This document shows positions 36,814-47,194 of a DNA stretch of 64,000 bases, in pieces. Origin of the DNA: Mycobacterium paraense (GTDB lineage Bacteria; Actinomycetota; Actinomycetes; Mycobacteriales; Mycobacteriaceae); assembly GCF_002101815.1 (NCBI RefSeq), contig NZ_LQPM01000003.1:1-64000 (forward strand). Reading direction: 5' to 3'. Every line of letters starts with the position of its first letter. Position 1 is the stretch's first letter. The position numbers were made by a program, and so were the translations under genes. The notes beneath the pieces are model-generated. The model worked only from the letters and a program-made list of their open reading frames with translations. It did no database searches and had not been told where the DNA came from.

Positions 36814-37524
36814 ATGAGCAACCCATTCACTCCGCCCGAGGGGCCGTTCGCCCCCCGGCCCGGTTTCGGCTTCGGCTTCGGCCCCGGCCCCCTGGACCGG
36901 CGCGCCCTGCACGACGCCAGGCGCCAGGCCCGACGGGAATTCCGTGAACACCTCCGCGACCACAGCGGCGATCGCTTCGGCCCCGGTTTCGGACCTGGCT
37001 TCGGCCCCGGCTTCGGGCCGGGTTTCGGCCCGGGATTCGGCTTCGGTCCGGGCGGCCGGCGCGGGTCACGTCGTGGCGGCCGCGGCCGTGGCCGCCGCGG
37101 TGACGTGCGAGCGGCCATCCTGGCCCTGCTGGCCGAGCGGCCGATGCACGGCTACGAAATGATCCAGCAGATCGCCGAGCGCAGCAACGGAATCTGGAAG
37201 CCCAGCCCCGGGTCGGTGTACCCGACCCTGCAGCTGCTGGACGACGAGGGCCTCATCAGCGCCAGCGAAACCGACGGCAGCAAAAAGCTTTTCACGCTGA
37301 CCGACGAGGGCCGCGCGGCCGCCGAGAAGATCGAGACCCCGCCGTGGGACGAGATCGCCGAAGGCGCCGATCCCGGCCAGGTGAACCTGCGGGCCGCGAT
37401 CGGCCAGTTGTTCGGCGCGGTCGCGCAATCCGCGCACACCGCCACCGCCGAGCAGCAGCAGCGCATCGTCGAGATCCTCAACAACGCCCGCCGCGAGGTC
37501 TACGGCATCCTCGGCGAGGACTGA
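36814..37524 (+). CDS. PadR-family transcriptional regulator with FGPG repeats
   Basis: A 236-aa regulator. Residues 15-97 are disordered and contain GFGPG repeats and an Arg/Gly stretch. The PadR winged helix follows (about 98-175, with ILALLAERPMHGYEMIQ and SPGSVYPTLQLLDDEGLI) and then a C-terminal dimerisation helix. PadR proteins repress genes, often for efflux or stress. AAGGA lies upstream of the ATG. The palindromic operator upstream suggests self-control. Confidence 0.85.
   Translation: MSNPFTPPEGPFAPRPGFGFGFGPGPLDRRALHDARRQARREFREHLRDHSGDRFGPGFGPGFGPGFGPGFGPGFGFGPGGRRGSRRGGRGRGRRGDVRAAILALLAERPMHGYEMIQQIAERSNGIWKPSPGSVYPTLQLLDDEGLISASETDGSKKLFTLTDEGRAAAEKIETPPWDEIAEGADPGQVNLRAAIGQLFGAVAQSAHTATAEQQQRIVEILNNARREVYGILGED
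36975..37053 (+). repeat. Coding tandem repeat, FGPG units
   Basis: Five to six 12-bp units encoding Phe-Gly-Pro-Gly lie in the N-terminal part of the PadR gene. Unit number may vary between strains. Confidence 0.7.
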
Positions 37525-37548
37525 ACCCCGGCAGCGGCGGGCCCTGGA

Positions 37549-39075
37549 TCAGGTCACATCGACCCAGTCCAGGGTCCGCTGCACCGCCTTGCGCCAGCCC
37601 GCATACCCCGCGGCGCGCTGGTCGTCGTCCCACGACGGCGTCCAGCGCTTGTCCTCTTGCCAGTTGGCCCGCAGGTCGGACGGGTCCGCCCAGAACCCGA
37701 CCGCCAGTCCCGCCGCGTAGGCGGCGCCGAGCGCGGTGGTCTCGGCGACCACCGGCCGCACCACGTCCACACCCAGCACGTCGGCCTGGATCTGCATGCA
37801 CAAGTCGTTTCCGGTGATGCCACCGTCGACCTTGAGCACCTCAAGGCGCACACCGGAATCCGCCTGCATCGCGTCCACCACGTCGCGGCTCTGGTAGCAG
37901 ATCGCCTCCAGCGTCGCGCGGGCCAGGTGCGCATTGGTGTTGAACCGCGACAGCCCGACGATCGCGCCGCGGGCGTCGGATCGCCAATACGGGGCGAACA
38001 GCCCCGAAAACGCCGGGACGAAATAGACGCCACCGTTGTCGGGAACCTGGCGGGCCAGCGACTCGCTCTGCGCGGCGCCGCTGATGATGCCCAGCTGATC
38101 GCGCAACCACTGCACCGCCGAGCCCGTCACCGCGATCGAACCCTCAAGCGCGTACACGGGTTTGGCGTCGCCGAACTGGTAGCAGACGGTGGTCAGCAGG
38201 CCGTTGTCCGACCGCACGATCGTCTCGCCGGTGTTGAGCAGCAGGAAATTGCCGGTGCCGTAGGTGTTTTTGGCCTCCCCCTCGGCCAGGCACACCTGGC
38301 CGACCATCGCCGCGTGCTGGTCGCCGAGGACGCCGGTGATCGGCACCTCGCCCCCGAGGGGCCCCGACTCCAGCGTCACGCCGTAGGGCTGCAGCGGCGA
38401 CGACGGCGCGATCGCGGGCAGCATCGCGCGGGGGACGGAAAAGAACGACAACAGCTCGTCGTCCCAGTCCAGCGTCTCGAGGTTCATCAGCATCGTGCGG
38501 CTGGCGTTGGTCACGTCGGTGACGTGCACGCCGCCCCGCGGGCCGCCCGTGAGGTTCCACAACACCCAGGTGTCGGCGGTGCCGAAAAGGGCGTCACCGC
38601 TTTCGGCGGCCTCGCGCACCCCGTCGACGTTTTCCAGGATCCACTGCAGCTTGCCCGCGGAAAAGTAGGTCGCCGGCGGCAGGCCGGCCTTGCGGCGAAT
38701 CACGTCGCCGCGACCGTCCCGCTGCAGCGCCGACGCGATCCGGTCGGTGCGGGTGTCCTGCCAGACGATCGCGTTGTAATACGGCCGCCCGGTCCGCTTG
38801 TTCCACACCAGCGTCGTCTCCCGCTGGTTCGTAATGCCCAGCGCCAAAAGCTCCTTCGGCGACAGGTTGGCGCGGTTCAGCACCGACATGAGCACCGACG
38901 ACGTGCGCTCCCAGATCTCGACCGGGTCGTGCTCGACCCACCCGGCGCTGGGCAGGATCTGCTCGTGCTCGAGCTGATGGCGCGCCACCTCGGCGCCGTC
39001 GTGATCGAAGATCATGCACCGGGTGCTCGTGGTGCCCTGATCTATGGCGGCTACGAATTCCGCGGACTCGGCCAA
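37549..39075 (-). CDS. glpK: Glycerol kinase GlpK
   Basis: A 508-aa FGGY-family kinase phosphorylating glycerol to glycerol-3-phosphate. The ATP/phosphate loop is [11 protein letters not shown] at the N-terminus, the glycerol-binding region is [11 protein letters not shown] and the C-terminal hinge is [11 protein letters not shown]. The frame is open to 39114, but the TTG at 39075 has GGAGGAG 6 nt upstream and gives the usual N-terminus. Position matches Rv3696c. It is divergent from the GCS2-family gene. Confidence 0.92.
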   Translation of the reverse strand: MAESAEFVAAIDQGTTSTRCMIFDHDGAEVARHQLEHEQILPSAGWVEHDPVEIWERTSSVLMSVLNRANLSPKELLALGITNQRETTLVWNKRTGRPYYNAIVWQDTRTDRIASALQRDGRGDVIRRKAGLPPATYFSAGKLQWILENVDGVREAAESGDALFGTADTWVLWNLTGGPRGGVHVTDVTNASRTMLMNLETLDWDDELLSFFSVPRAMLPAIAPSSPLQPYGVTLESGPLGGEVPITGVLGDQHAAMVGQVCLAEGEAKNTYGTGNFLLLNTGETIVRSDNGLLTTVCYQFGDAKPVYALEGSIAVTGSAVQWLRDQLGIISGAAQSESLARQVPDNGGVYFVPAFSGLFAPYWRSDARGAIVGLSRFNTNAHLARATLEAICYQSRDVVDAMQADSGVRLEVLKVDGGITGNDLCMQIQADVLGVDVVRPVVAETTALGAAYAAGLAVGFWADPSDLRANWQEDKRWTPSWDDDQRAAGYAGWRKAVQRTLDWVDVT

Positions 39076-39198
39076 CGAGCTCTCCTCCACCCATGTCGGA
39101 CGTGCACGCTCCATGATGGTCTACCCGCGCGGCGCCCGTCCGCACAGGTCAGCCTGTCGCCCTTGCGTTAGGGCCGGTAAACCTGTTCCATCGGCGGT

Positions 39199-40671
39199 GT
39201 GGGCGAAGAGGTCAAGCGCACCACGTACGACCGCGCGCAGCGCGAGGAATACCGGCGCAAGGTGCGGCTGTGCCTGAACGTCTTCGAGACGATGCTTGCT
39301 CAGTCGCGCTTCGATGCGGACCGGCCGCTCACCGGCATGGAGATCGAGTGCAACCTCGTCGACGCCGACTACCAGCCGGCCATGTCGAACCGTGTCGTGC
39401 TGGACGCGATCGCCGATCCGGCGTACCAGACCGAATTGGGCGCCTACAACATCGAATTCAACGTGCCGCCCCGGCCGTTGCCCGGCCACACCGGGCTGGA
39501 CCTGGAGGCCGAGGTGCGGGCCAGTCTCAACGACGCCGAGCTCAAGGCGAATTCGGGCGGGGCCCACATCGTGATGATCGGGATCCTGCCCACGCTGATG
39601 CCCGAGCATCTCGACGACAACTGGATGAGCGAATCGAAGCGGTACGCGGCGCTCAACGACTCGATCTTCTCCGCGCGCGGCGAGGACATCCCGATCGACA
39701 TCTCCGGCCCTGAGCCGCTGAGCTGGCGGGCCGCGACCATCGCGCCCGAATCAGCCTGCACCAGCATGCAATTGCATCTCCAGCTGGCGCCCGAGGAATT
39801 CGCCGCCAACTGGAACGCCGCCCAGGTCCTGGCGGCCCCGCAACTGGCGATGGCGGCCAACTCCCCGTACTTCTTCGGCCACCAGCTGTGGTCGGAGACG
39901 CGGATCGAGGTGTTCTCGCAGTCCACCGACACCAGGACCGAGGAGCTCAAGGCCCAGGGCGTGCGGCCGCGGGTGTGGTTCGGCGAACGGTGGATCAGCT
40001 CGGTGGTCGACCTGTTCGACGAGAACCTCCGGTACTTTCCTTCGCTGTTGCCCGAGGTGTCCGACGAGGACCCCGTCGCCGAGGTGGCGGCCGGGCGCAC
40101 CCCACAGCTCGCGGAATTGCGGCTGCACAACGGCACCGTGTACCGGTGGAACAGGCCGGTGTACGACGTCGTCGACGGGCGCCCGCACCTGCGGCTGGAG
40201 AACCGGGTGCTGCCGGCCGGGCCGACCGTCATCGACATGCTCGGCAACGCCGCCTTCTATTACGGGGTGCTGCGCGCCCTGTCCGAGGCGGAGGACCCGC
40301 TGTGGAACAGAATGGGTTTCGTTGTGGCACAGGCGAACTTCCTCGAGGCGGCCCGCCACGGCATCGACGCCCGGATGCACTGGCCCGGCGTCGGCGAAGT
40401 CACGGCCACCGAACTGGTCCTCGACACGCTGCTGCCGATCGCGGACGACGGCCTGCGCCGCTGGGGCGTCGACGCCGAGGTGCGCGACCGTTTCCTGGGC
40501 GTCATCGAGGGCCGCGCCCGCGCCGGCCGCAACGGGGCGACCTGGCAGGTGTCCACCGTGCGTACCCTGGAGGACGGCGGTATGAGCCGGCCCGCGGCAC
40601 TGGCCGAGATGCTGCGACGGTACTGCGAACACATGCACGCCAACGAGCCGGTGCACACCTGGGATCTATAG
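39199..40671 (+). CDS. GCS2-family glutamate-cysteine ligase-like protein (Rv3698-like)
   Basis: A 490-aa carboxylate-amine ligase of the GCS2 superfamily. Landmarks are the N-terminal LTGMEIECNLVD metal-binding Glu pair, NIEFNVPPRP, SACTSMQLHLQL and the later LRLHNGTVYRWNRPVYD. Related enzymes join glutamate to cysteine, but mycobacteria make mycothiol rather than glutathione, so another amine substrate is possible. GTG start. A second GCS2 enzyme, EgtA, lies 10 kb away. Confidence 0.8.
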   Translation: MGEEVKRTTYDRAQREEYRRKVRLCLNVFETMLAQSRFDADRPLTGMEIECNLVDADYQPAMSNRVVLDAIADPAYQTELGAYNIEFNVPPRPLPGHTGLDLEAEVRASLNDAELKANSGGAHIVMIGILPTLMPEHLDDNWMSESKRYAALNDSIFSARGEDIPIDISGPEPLSWRAATIAPESACTSMQLHLQLAPEEFAANWNAAQVLAAPQLAMAANSPYFFGHQLWSETRIEVFSQSTDTRTEELKAQGVRPRVWFGERWISSVVDLFDENLRYFPSLLPEVSDEDPVAEVAAGRTPQLAELRLHNGTVYRWNRPVYDVVDGRPHLRLENRVLPAGPTVIDMLGNAAFYYGVLRALSEAEDPLWNRMGFVVAQANFLEAARHGIDARMHWPGVGEVTATELVLDTLLPIADDGLRRWGVDAEVRDRFLGVIEGRARAGRNGATWQVSTVRTLEDGGMSRPAALAEMLRRYCEHMHANEPVHTWDL

Positions 40672-41367
<696 letters not shown>

Positions 41368-41378
41368 GCTCCAAAGCG

Positions 41379-42776
41379 TCAGATGGTGCCGTAACCGGTG
41401 AGGGCGGTACCGATGAACGCCAACTCCGCGAGCAGGGCGCTCGAGTTGGATTGCAGCTCGCTGATGTAGCTGGTCGCCGGCGGGATCAGGAACTGCCCGA
41501 AGGTGATGGGTTCGATCGTGGTGTTGGGGATGTGGACGTGGGGCAGGCTGAACGCGTCGACGCCGACGGGCGGGATGGTCAGCGGCGCCGTGGCGAACGC
41601 CGGCCAGCCGAGCTGCGGCAGCGTGAAGCCGCCGACTCCGATCGGTGGGATGGTGAGCGGCGCCGTGGCGAACGCCGGCCAGCTGACCTGCGGCAGGGTG
41701 AAACCGCTGACCCCGATGGGCGGAACGGTGATGGACGGGATGTTGAAGCTCGAAAGGCCGATCGACGGGAAGACGTAGTCGCCCGAGCCGCTGGGATTGC
41801 CGATGGTGAGGACCGGCAATTGAAATTGTCCGATTTGGATGCCCGGGAAGTTGATCGTGCTGATAAAGCCTTGCGTGTGGAAACCGAAATTCGGTGCGAA
41901 ATCGAACCCGTGGAGAACGATGTCATAGTTGGGCGCGATGATGTTGCCGGTATTAAGGCTGAGCACCGTCACATCTCCGCTGCCGCCCGTGATATTTATA
42001 TCCGGAAACTGTATCTGGGGGAAGTTGAATCCCGGGATCGTCACGGTGGGCAGGCTCCAGTTGCTGAGGACGATCTTCGGCGTCTGGAACTGCGGAATAT
42101 CGATGGACGGCAAGCTGATCGGCGGCACCGAGATGGTGGGCGTCGTTATCTGCGGCAGGCTGAATGCGCCCACGGTCACGCCGGGCGGAGTCGACCCGGC
42201 CGGTATCGTGATCGACGGTATCGCGAGTTGCGGCAAGTTAAACGGGCTCACCGTTACATTCGGGGGCGTGGTCCCGGCCGCAATGTTTATGGACGGAATA
42301 GTCAACTGCGGCAGATTGAAAGCCGAGAGGTTGATCGGGTTGATGTTCACTTCCGGCAGGATGACCCCGGGCGTGCTGACGGTGACCAGGATTCCGGCCT
42401 GGCTGATCTGGAGATTGATGATGTCGCCGTACAGGGTGAACGTTTGTACGGTCGCGGCGGGTACGGCCGCGGCGGCCGCCTGGCCGACCTGCCCCGCATT
42501 AGCGGCCTCGGCGCTGACATACGCCGACGCACCGGCACTCAGCAGGCTTTCGAACTCCGCATGGAACGCCTGCGCTTGTGCGTTGAGGGCCTGGAATTGC
42601 CGGCCGGCGCTGCCGAACAGCGAAGCGATCGCGACGGATACCTCGTCCGCGGCGGATGCCGCTATCCCCGTGGTCGGGCCGGCGGTCGCGGCGGCGTCGG
42701 TCAGCGAGGCACGAATACCCGCCAAGTCCTGGGCTGCACCCTGCACCAGGTCCGGCACGGTGATCACATACGACAT
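41379..42776 (-). CDS. PE-family protein with Pro/Ile-rich repeats (copy 1)
   Basis: A 465-aa protein. Residues 1-95 are a PE domain (SYVITVPDLVQGAAQDLAG start, one typical helix pair, no PE-PPE hydrolase domain). The rest is a long beta-type repeat region of the pattern F-x-LPQ-x-x-IPSI, ending with two 25-residue repeats (GFTLPQ...APLTIPPIG). Such repeats are usually found behind PPE rather than PE domains. Export by a type VII system is expected. The ATG at 42776 has AAAGGAG 6 nt upstream. It is a tandem paralogue of the next gene. Confidence 0.85.
   Translation of the reverse strand: MSYVITVPDLVQGAAQDLAGIRASLTDAAATAGPTTGIAASAADEVSVAIASLFGSAGRQFQALNAQAQAFHAEFESLLSAGASAYVSAEAANAGQVGQAAAAAVPAATVQTFTLYGDIINLQISQAGILVTVSTPGVILPEVNINPINLSAFNLPQLTIPSINIAAGTTPPNVTVSPFNLPQLAIPSITIPAGSTPPGVTVGAFSLPQITTPTISVPPISLPSIDIPQFQTPKIVLSNWSLPTVTIPGFNFPQIQFPDINITGGSGDVTVLSLNTGNIIAPNYDIVLHGFDFAPNFGFHTQGFISTINFPGIQIGQFQLPVLTIGNPSGSGDYVFPSIGLSSFNIPSITVPPIGVSGFTLPQVSWPAFATAPLTIPPIGVGGFTLPQLGWPAFATAPLTIPPVGVDAFSLPHVHIPNTTIEPITFGQFLIPPATSYISELQSNSSALLAELAFIGTALTGYGTI
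41565..41714 (-). repeat. Two tandem 75-bp repeats in PE copy 1
   Basis: Two adjacent 75-bp units encode GVSGFTLPQVSWPAFATAPL and its near-identical copy, each ending TIPPI or TIPPV. The same pair occurs in the paralogue. Confidence 0.8.
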
Positions 42777-42788
42777 CTCCATCTCCTT

Positions 42789-42896
42789 TCAGGCCCGCCA
42801 CGAAGAGAAGGGCGCGCCGAATGACGCCGCGGCAGAACACAATTCACCGACCAGCCCACACCGCGCCGCCGCCTCCAACATCGGAGCAGATCGCAT
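42789..42896 (-). pseudogene. PPE N-terminal remnant upstream of PE copy 1
   Basis: A 35-codon open frame, MRSAPMLEAAARCGLVGEL then CSAAASFGAPF, that matches part of the PPE N-terminal domain (normally GSGPMLAAAAAWDGLAAELGSAAASF). It ends at a TGA 12 bp before the PE start. The residues before and after the fragment are missing, so it is a decayed or truncated PPE gene, shorter than its counterpart upstream of copy 2. Confidence 0.65.
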
Positions 42897-43266
42897 TCGG
42901 CACCCTTTCTGACCAACTCGTCATCAAGAGGCGTGCCGTCGCGGGCCGACCCTTACCCCGGGCGCGCGCTAGGAGAAACCTACCCCACACGTGCCTAATA
43001 AGCACAGTGCTTTTCATACTTTTCGTCAAAATCAGCCGTACGGATTCCCAAATCGGTATCTTCGGCCCGCGTCCCGCCGCAGGCCAGTTGCCTCTCGCCC
43101 GCGGAAGCCAGGATCAGCGCCTCGGCAAGACCTCGCGTTCCGACAGCCGCGGCGAGAAAGTCATGCGAAGATTCCGCCGGTCCCGAGCGTGCTCACCTGA
43201 CGCCGCACGAGGCGACTTCCACGCTCGTTCGTTGCGCCGGCGCTCGGCTCGGCGTCAAGCGGCGGG
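42897..43266. other. Upstream region of PE copy 1
   Basis: About 370 bp between the PPE remnant and the end of PE copy 2. It holds the shared promoter-like block (43011-43029) and a 13-bp palindrome AAGCACAGTGCTT (43000-43012). No gene is supported. A TTGAC box reading leftwards is part of the block. Confidence 0.6.
43011..43029 (-). promoter_or_regulatory. Promoter-like block of PE copy 1
   Basis: On the minus strand this reads TTGACGAAAAGTATGAAAA, with a -35-like TTGAC. The same block, one base different, stands upstream of PE copy 2, about 400 bp from its start, so it was duplicated with the gene. Confidence 0.5.
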
Positions 43267-44601
43267 TCAGCCGATGAGGCTGCCGCCGACGAACTCCAAC
43301 TCTGAAACAAAGGCGTTCACGTTGGCGGCTGCGGTGCTGATGTAGCTGGTCACCGGCGGGATCTGGAACTGGCCGATCACGAGGGGTTCGATGGCGATGT
43401 TGGGGATGAGGACGTCGGGCAGGCTGAATGCGCCGAGGCCGATGGGCGGGATGGTCAACGGCGGCGTGGCGAAGCCGGGCCAGCTGAGCTGCGGCAGCGT
43501 GAAGTTGCCGACGCCGATCGGCGGGATGGTCAACGGCGCCGTGGCGAACCCCGGCCAGCTGACCTGCGGCAGGGTGAATTGGCCGAGGTTGATGGGCGGA
43601 ATGGTCAGGCCCGGGATATTGAAACCGGAAAGGCCGATGGGCGGCAGGGTAAATCCGCCAATGCTAATGGGAGGGATGTTGAATGCGTTGATATAGCCCG
43701 GGGTGTTTAAGCCCAGCGATGCCACGATGTCGAAGTTTTCAAGGTTGACGGTTATGGGACCAGGGATCAAAGGCCCGAGACCGCCAATAGTGACGAGCGT
43801 TTGATTATTCCCCATAACAGCGAGATCCGGGAATTGTATCGACGGAAAACCAATCGTGGGAATGCCGATCGAGGGCAAGTTGAAGCCCGGTACCGTCACC
43901 GAGGGCAGGGTTATCGGCGGCACCGCTATGGTGGGCGTGGTTATCTGCGGCAGGCTGAATGATCCGACCGTTACGCCGGGCGGCGTCGACCCGGCCGGGA
44001 TGTTGATTGATGGCAGTGTGATTTGCGGCAAGTTGAATGCGCTCAGCATGACATTGGCGGGCGTCGTCCCGGCCGGAATGCTTATCGGGGGAATAGTTAT
44101 CTGAGGCAGGCTGAAAGCGGAGAGATTTATCGGCGGTACGTGCACCGCTGGCAGGAGGATTCCGGGGGTACCGATTGAGACCAGAATGCCGCCGGTCTGC
44201 TCAATTTGAAGGTTGATGATGCCGCCGAGCAAGTTGATCGACTGTGTGACCTGGGCGGGTACGGCCGCCGCGGGCGCGGCCAGGGAGACCCCATTCGCCG
44301 CATCGGTCAGGAGTTGCCCCGCGTTCGTGGCCTCGGCGGCCGCATATGCCGCCGCGCCGCCGCTCAACAGGCTTTCGAACTCGGCCTGGAATGCCCGCGC
44401 TTGGGCGCTGAGAGCTTGAAATTGCTGGCCGGCGCTGCCGAACAGCGCAGCGAGCGCCACCGAAACCTCGTCCTGGGCGGCGGCCGCGATCCCGGTGGTG
44501 GGGCCCGCGGTCGCAGCGGCCTGGGCGAGCGAGGCTCGAATGCCCGCCAGGTCCTCAGCTGCACCTTGCACGGCTTCCGGCACGGTGGTCACATACGACA
44601 T
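43267..44601 (-). CDS. PE-family protein with Pro/Ile-rich repeats (copy 2)
   Basis: A 444-aa paralogue of PE copy 1. The PE domain is at residues 1-95 (SYVTTVPEAVQGAAEDLAG start), followed by repeats such as SAFSLPQITIPPISIPAG and two final 25-residue units (FTLPQ...LTIPPI). Expected to be a type VII secretion substrate at the cell surface. A GGGAG site lies inside the end of the mini-PPE gene, 7 nt before the ATG. It is preceded by a 90-codon PPE-like ORF. Confidence 0.85.
   Translation of the reverse strand: MSYVTTVPEAVQGAAEDLAGIRASLAQAAATAGPTTGIAAAAQDEVSVALAALFGSAGQQFQALSAQARAFQAEFESLLSGGAAAYAAAEATNAGQLLTDAANGVSLAAPAAAVPAQVTQSINLLGGIINLQIEQTGGILVSIGTPGILLPAVHVPPINLSAFSLPQITIPPISIPAGTTPANVMLSAFNLPQITLPSINIPAGSTPPGVTVGSFSLPQITTPTIAVPPITLPSVTVPGFNLPSIGIPTIGFPSIQFPDLAVMGNNQTLVTIGGLGPLIPGPITVNLENFDIVASLGLNTPGYINAFNIPPISIGGFTLPPIGLSGFNIPGLTIPPINLGQFTLPQVSWPGFATAPLTIPPIGVGNFTLPQLSWPGFATPPLTIPPIGLGAFSLPDVLIPNIAIEPLVIGQFQIPPVTSYISTAAANVNAFVSELEFVGGSLIG
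43441..43590 (-). repeat. Two tandem 75-bp repeats in PE copy 2
   Basis: Two adjacent 75-bp units encode FTLPQVSWPGFATAPLTIPP-type segments, equivalent to those in PE copy 1. Confidence 0.8.
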
Positions 44602-44603
44602 CG

Positions 44604-44876
44604 CTATCTCCCTTCACACGCACAGCAAACGGCGGGGTAATTCATCGAGAAGTCAACGACGGGTGGAGCGGTAGCTCCGGCCGTCGTCCGGTATGCCAGA
44701 CATTGCCCGGGCGCGGCGGCTGGCCCTGACGCGGCCGGGTCGAATGAGATTGCCACCGAAGCCAATTCACCGGCCACCCCATTCCAGGACGCTGCCGCCT
44801 CCGGCACCGGGGCGGACCCGGCTCCGGCGGGGATCAATGAGGTATTGAATTCTGGGGAGAGCACAGAGATGTTCAT
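44604..44876 (-). CDS. Truncated PPE-like protein (90 aa) preceding PE copy 2
   Basis: A 90-aa ORF. Its first half matches the start of a PPE domain: SVLSPEFNTSLIPAGAG, then EAAASWNGVAGELASVAISF (compare PPEINS...GPGSGP...AAAAWDGLAAEL). The second half is unlike PPE and has two Cys near the end. It has its own AAGGGG site 7 nt before the ATG and stops at TAG, two bases before the PE ATG. It could be a decayed PPE gene or a functioning small protein translated together with the PE gene. Confidence 0.55.
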   Translation of the reverse strand: MNISVLSPEFNTSLIPAGAGSAPVPEAAASWNGVAGELASVAISFDPAASGPAAAPGQCLAYRTTAGATAPPVVDFSMNYPAVCCACEGR

Positions 44877-45000
44877 CCGCAAACCCCTTCGGACCAGCGC
44901 GCCATCGAACTGGAGCTCCGGCCGCAGGGACCAAGGCCCCTAACCGGCGCCCCACCACGGCTGCCCGAATTGCCGAGTGTGAGGTCTAACAATTACCGCA

Positions 45001-45019
45001 TTTTCATACTTTTAGTCAA
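45001..45019 (-). promoter_or_regulatory. Promoter-like block of PE copy 2
   Basis: On the minus strand it reads TTGACTAAAAGTATGAAAA, almost identical to the block of PE copy 1. A weak TAATTG -10 candidate follows at about 17 bp. Confidence 0.5.
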
Positions 45020-45089
45020 GGATTCGGCGAAAAGCCCTAAGGTCCGGTTTCTACCCCGGAGCTGCCTGGCCGGCAGGCGCGGCGAAGAG

Positions 45090-46232
45090 CTAGCTGCCGG
45101 TCGCCGCGGTGGCCGCGATCAGCGCCTCGGCGAAGCCCTCCAGGTCGTCGGCCGTGGTGTCGACGTGGGGCGAGATCCGCAGCACCGGCGCGGACAGTTC
45201 GTGCGGAGCCCGCGCCACTCCCGCGTAGGTCGTCACGATGCGCCGCTCGGCGAGCAGCCACGCCCGCACCGCCTCGGGGTCGGCGCCGTCGACCGGGGCC
45301 AGCGTGGTGATGGCGCTCGGCTCCTCGTCCTCTTCGACCACCGCCCAGCCGTCGAGGTCGGCCAGCAGGGTGCGCGCGACGTTGCCGAGATGGGCCAGCC
45401 GGGCTCGGATCGCTTCAGGCCCGCACGCCAGATGTTCGCCGACAGCGACCGAAAAACCCACGCGCGCCGCGGCATTGGCCTCCCCGAAGCTCAGCTGCTG
45501 CGCGACCGACAGGCCCGTGGCCCAGGCCGGTGCCGGCAGCCGCGGCGTCAGCCGGTCCATCAGCTCGGGCCGCACGGCCAGAACGCCGACGCCGCGTGGC
45601 CCGGCGAGCCATTTGCGCGACGACGAATATGTCGCGTCGGCGCCGACGGCGCAGTCGATGTGCCCCAGCGCCTGCGCGGCGTCCACCACCAGCGGCACGC
45701 CCAGCTGACGGCAGAGCTTGGCCACCATGGCCAGCGGCTGCACCACGCCCCGGTGGCTGGCCAGGGGCGTGAGGTGGACTAAATCCGGCGGATCCTCGTC
45801 AAGTCGGAGCGCCGCGTCGTCCAGCGCCAGCCTGCCGTCGTCCAGGGTGGGCAAGGTGCGCACCTCGAACCCGTGGGCCGCCATCACGGCCAGGTTGGGC
45901 CCGTACTCGCCGGGCAGGCACGCCAGCGTGCGCCGGTCGGTGGGCCAAGCACCCAGCAGCAGATCCAGCGCGTGCAGCGAGCCGGTGGTGAAGACGACCG
46001 CGGCGTCGGGCATGCCGCACAGCGTCGCGACCGCGGCGCGTCCGGCGTCGAGCACCGGGGCCGCCGCCTCGGCCGCGACGTACCCGCCGACCTCGGCCTC
46101 GTGCAGCGCGTGCTTGACGGCGGCATCCATTGCCGCGAAGCTCTGGCGCGAGCAGGCGGCGCTGTCGAGGTGCAGCCCGGCCGCAGGTGGGCGGGCCGAC
46201 CGCCACCGGTCGGCCAGCGAATCTGCCGTCAC
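45090..46232 (-). CDS. egtE: Ergothioneine biosynthesis PLP lyase EgtE
   Basis: A 380-aa aminotransferase class V-type PLP enzyme that releases ergothioneine from the hercynylcysteine sulfoxide. The PLP lysine is in [12 protein letters not shown] and the Asp pairing with the cofactor is in [11 protein letters not shown]. The frame continues upstream, but the GTG at 46232 overlaps the egtD stop (GTGA) and gives the normal N-terminus. It is the last gene of the egt operon. Confidence 0.9.
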   Translation of the reverse strand: MTADSLADRWRSARPPAAGLHLDSAACSRQSFAAMDAAVKHALHEAEVGGYVAAEAAAPVLDAGRAAVATLCGMPDAAVVFTTGSLHALDLLLGAWPTDRRTLACLPGEYGPNLAVMAAHGFEVRTLPTLDDGRLALDDAALRLDEDPPDLVHLTPLASHRGVVQPLAMVAKLCRQLGVPLVVDAAQALGHIDCAVGADATYSSSRKWLAGPRGVGVLAVRPELMDRLTPRLPAPAWATGLSVAQQLSFGEANAAARVGFSVAVGEHLACGPEAIRARLAHLGNVARTLLADLDGWAVVEEDEEPSAITTLAPVDGADPEAVRAWLLAERRIVTTYAGVARAPHELSAPVLRISPHVDTTADDLEGFAEALIAATAATGS

Positions 46233-47194
46233 TTCACCGCCAGCGACAGCCCGAAGTCGCCCGCGCCGTCGGTCCACCACCGGACGCGGCGCAGCCCGGC
46301 CTCGGCCAATTCGGCGCTGACCCCGTCCGGGCGGAACTTGCAGGACACCTCCGTGAGCACTTCCTCGCCGTCCGCGAAATCGACCGTCAGGTCGAGGGCG
46401 CCGACCCGCACCCGCTGGCGCCGGCCGGCCCGCAGCCACATCTCGATGCGTTCCTCGTCGGCGTTCCAGCGCGCCACGTGGTGGTAGGCCTCGACGTCGA
46501 AATCGGCGTCGAGTTGCCGGTTGATCACCGCGAGCACGTTGCGGTTGAAGCGGGCAGTCACCCCGGCGGCGTCGTCGTAGGCGCGCACCAGCCGTTCGGT
46601 GTCCTTGACCAGGTCGGTGCCCAGCAGCAGGCTGTCCCCGGGCCGCATCACCCCGGCCAGGGTGGCGAGGAACTCCGCGCGCGGCCCGGGCGTCAGGTTG
46701 CCGATCGTTGACCCCAAGAACACGAACAGCCGCCGGCCGCCGTCGGGAATCTCGGTCAGGTGCTCCTCGAAATCCCCACAGACGGCATTGATTTCGATGC
46801 CCGGGTATTCGCGTTGAATGGCGGTGGCGGTGGCCGACAGCACGCTGGCGTCGACGTCGAACGGCACGAACCCGCGCAGCGAACCGCGGTCGCGCAGCGC
46901 GTCCAGCAGCCGCCGCGTCTTCTCCGACGTCCCGGCGCCGAGCTCCACCAGCGTGTCCGCCTCGCTGGCCGATGCGACCTCGCCCGACCGGGCGCGCAGG
47001 ATCTCGGCCTCGGCGCGGGTCGGGTAGTACTCCGGCAGCCGGGTGATCTGGTCGAACAGGTCGCTGCCCACCGAATCGTAGAACCACTTGGGCGGCAATG
47101 TTTTCGGCGTCTGCTGCAGGCCGTCGAGTACGTCGCGACGCAGCGCGTGATACGCGGAGTCGGCGGCGAGGTGGTTGGACAGCGTCAGCGTCAT
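46229..47194 (-). CDS. egtD: Histidine N-alpha-methyltransferase EgtD
   Basis: A 321-aa methyltransferase that trimethylates histidine to hercynine with SAM. Characteristic segments are [16 protein letters not shown], the SAM site [13 protein letters not shown] and [14 protein letters not shown] sits 7 nt before the ATG. It overlaps egtE and egtC by 4 bp each. Confidence 0.94.
   Translation of the reverse strand: MTLTLSNHLAADSAYHALRRDVLDGLQQTPKTLPPKWFYDSVGSDLFDQITRLPEYYPTRAEAEILRARSGEVASASEADTLVELGAGTSEKTRRLLDALRDRGSLRGFVPFDVDASVLSATATAIQREYPGIEINAVCGDFEEHLTEIPDGGRRLFVFLGSTIGNLTPGPRAEFLATLAGVMRPGDSLLLGTDLVKDTERLVRAYDDAAGVTARFNRNVLAVINRQLDADFDVEAYHHVARWNADEERIEMWLRAGRRQRVRVGALDLTVDFADGEEVLTEVSCKFRPDGVSAELAEAGLRRVRWWTDGAGDFGLSLAVK

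Noticed and set aside
45090..47087. 665-codon frame containing EgtE
   Set aside because: The upstream half is a shadow of egtD; the GTG at 46232 is the coupled start.
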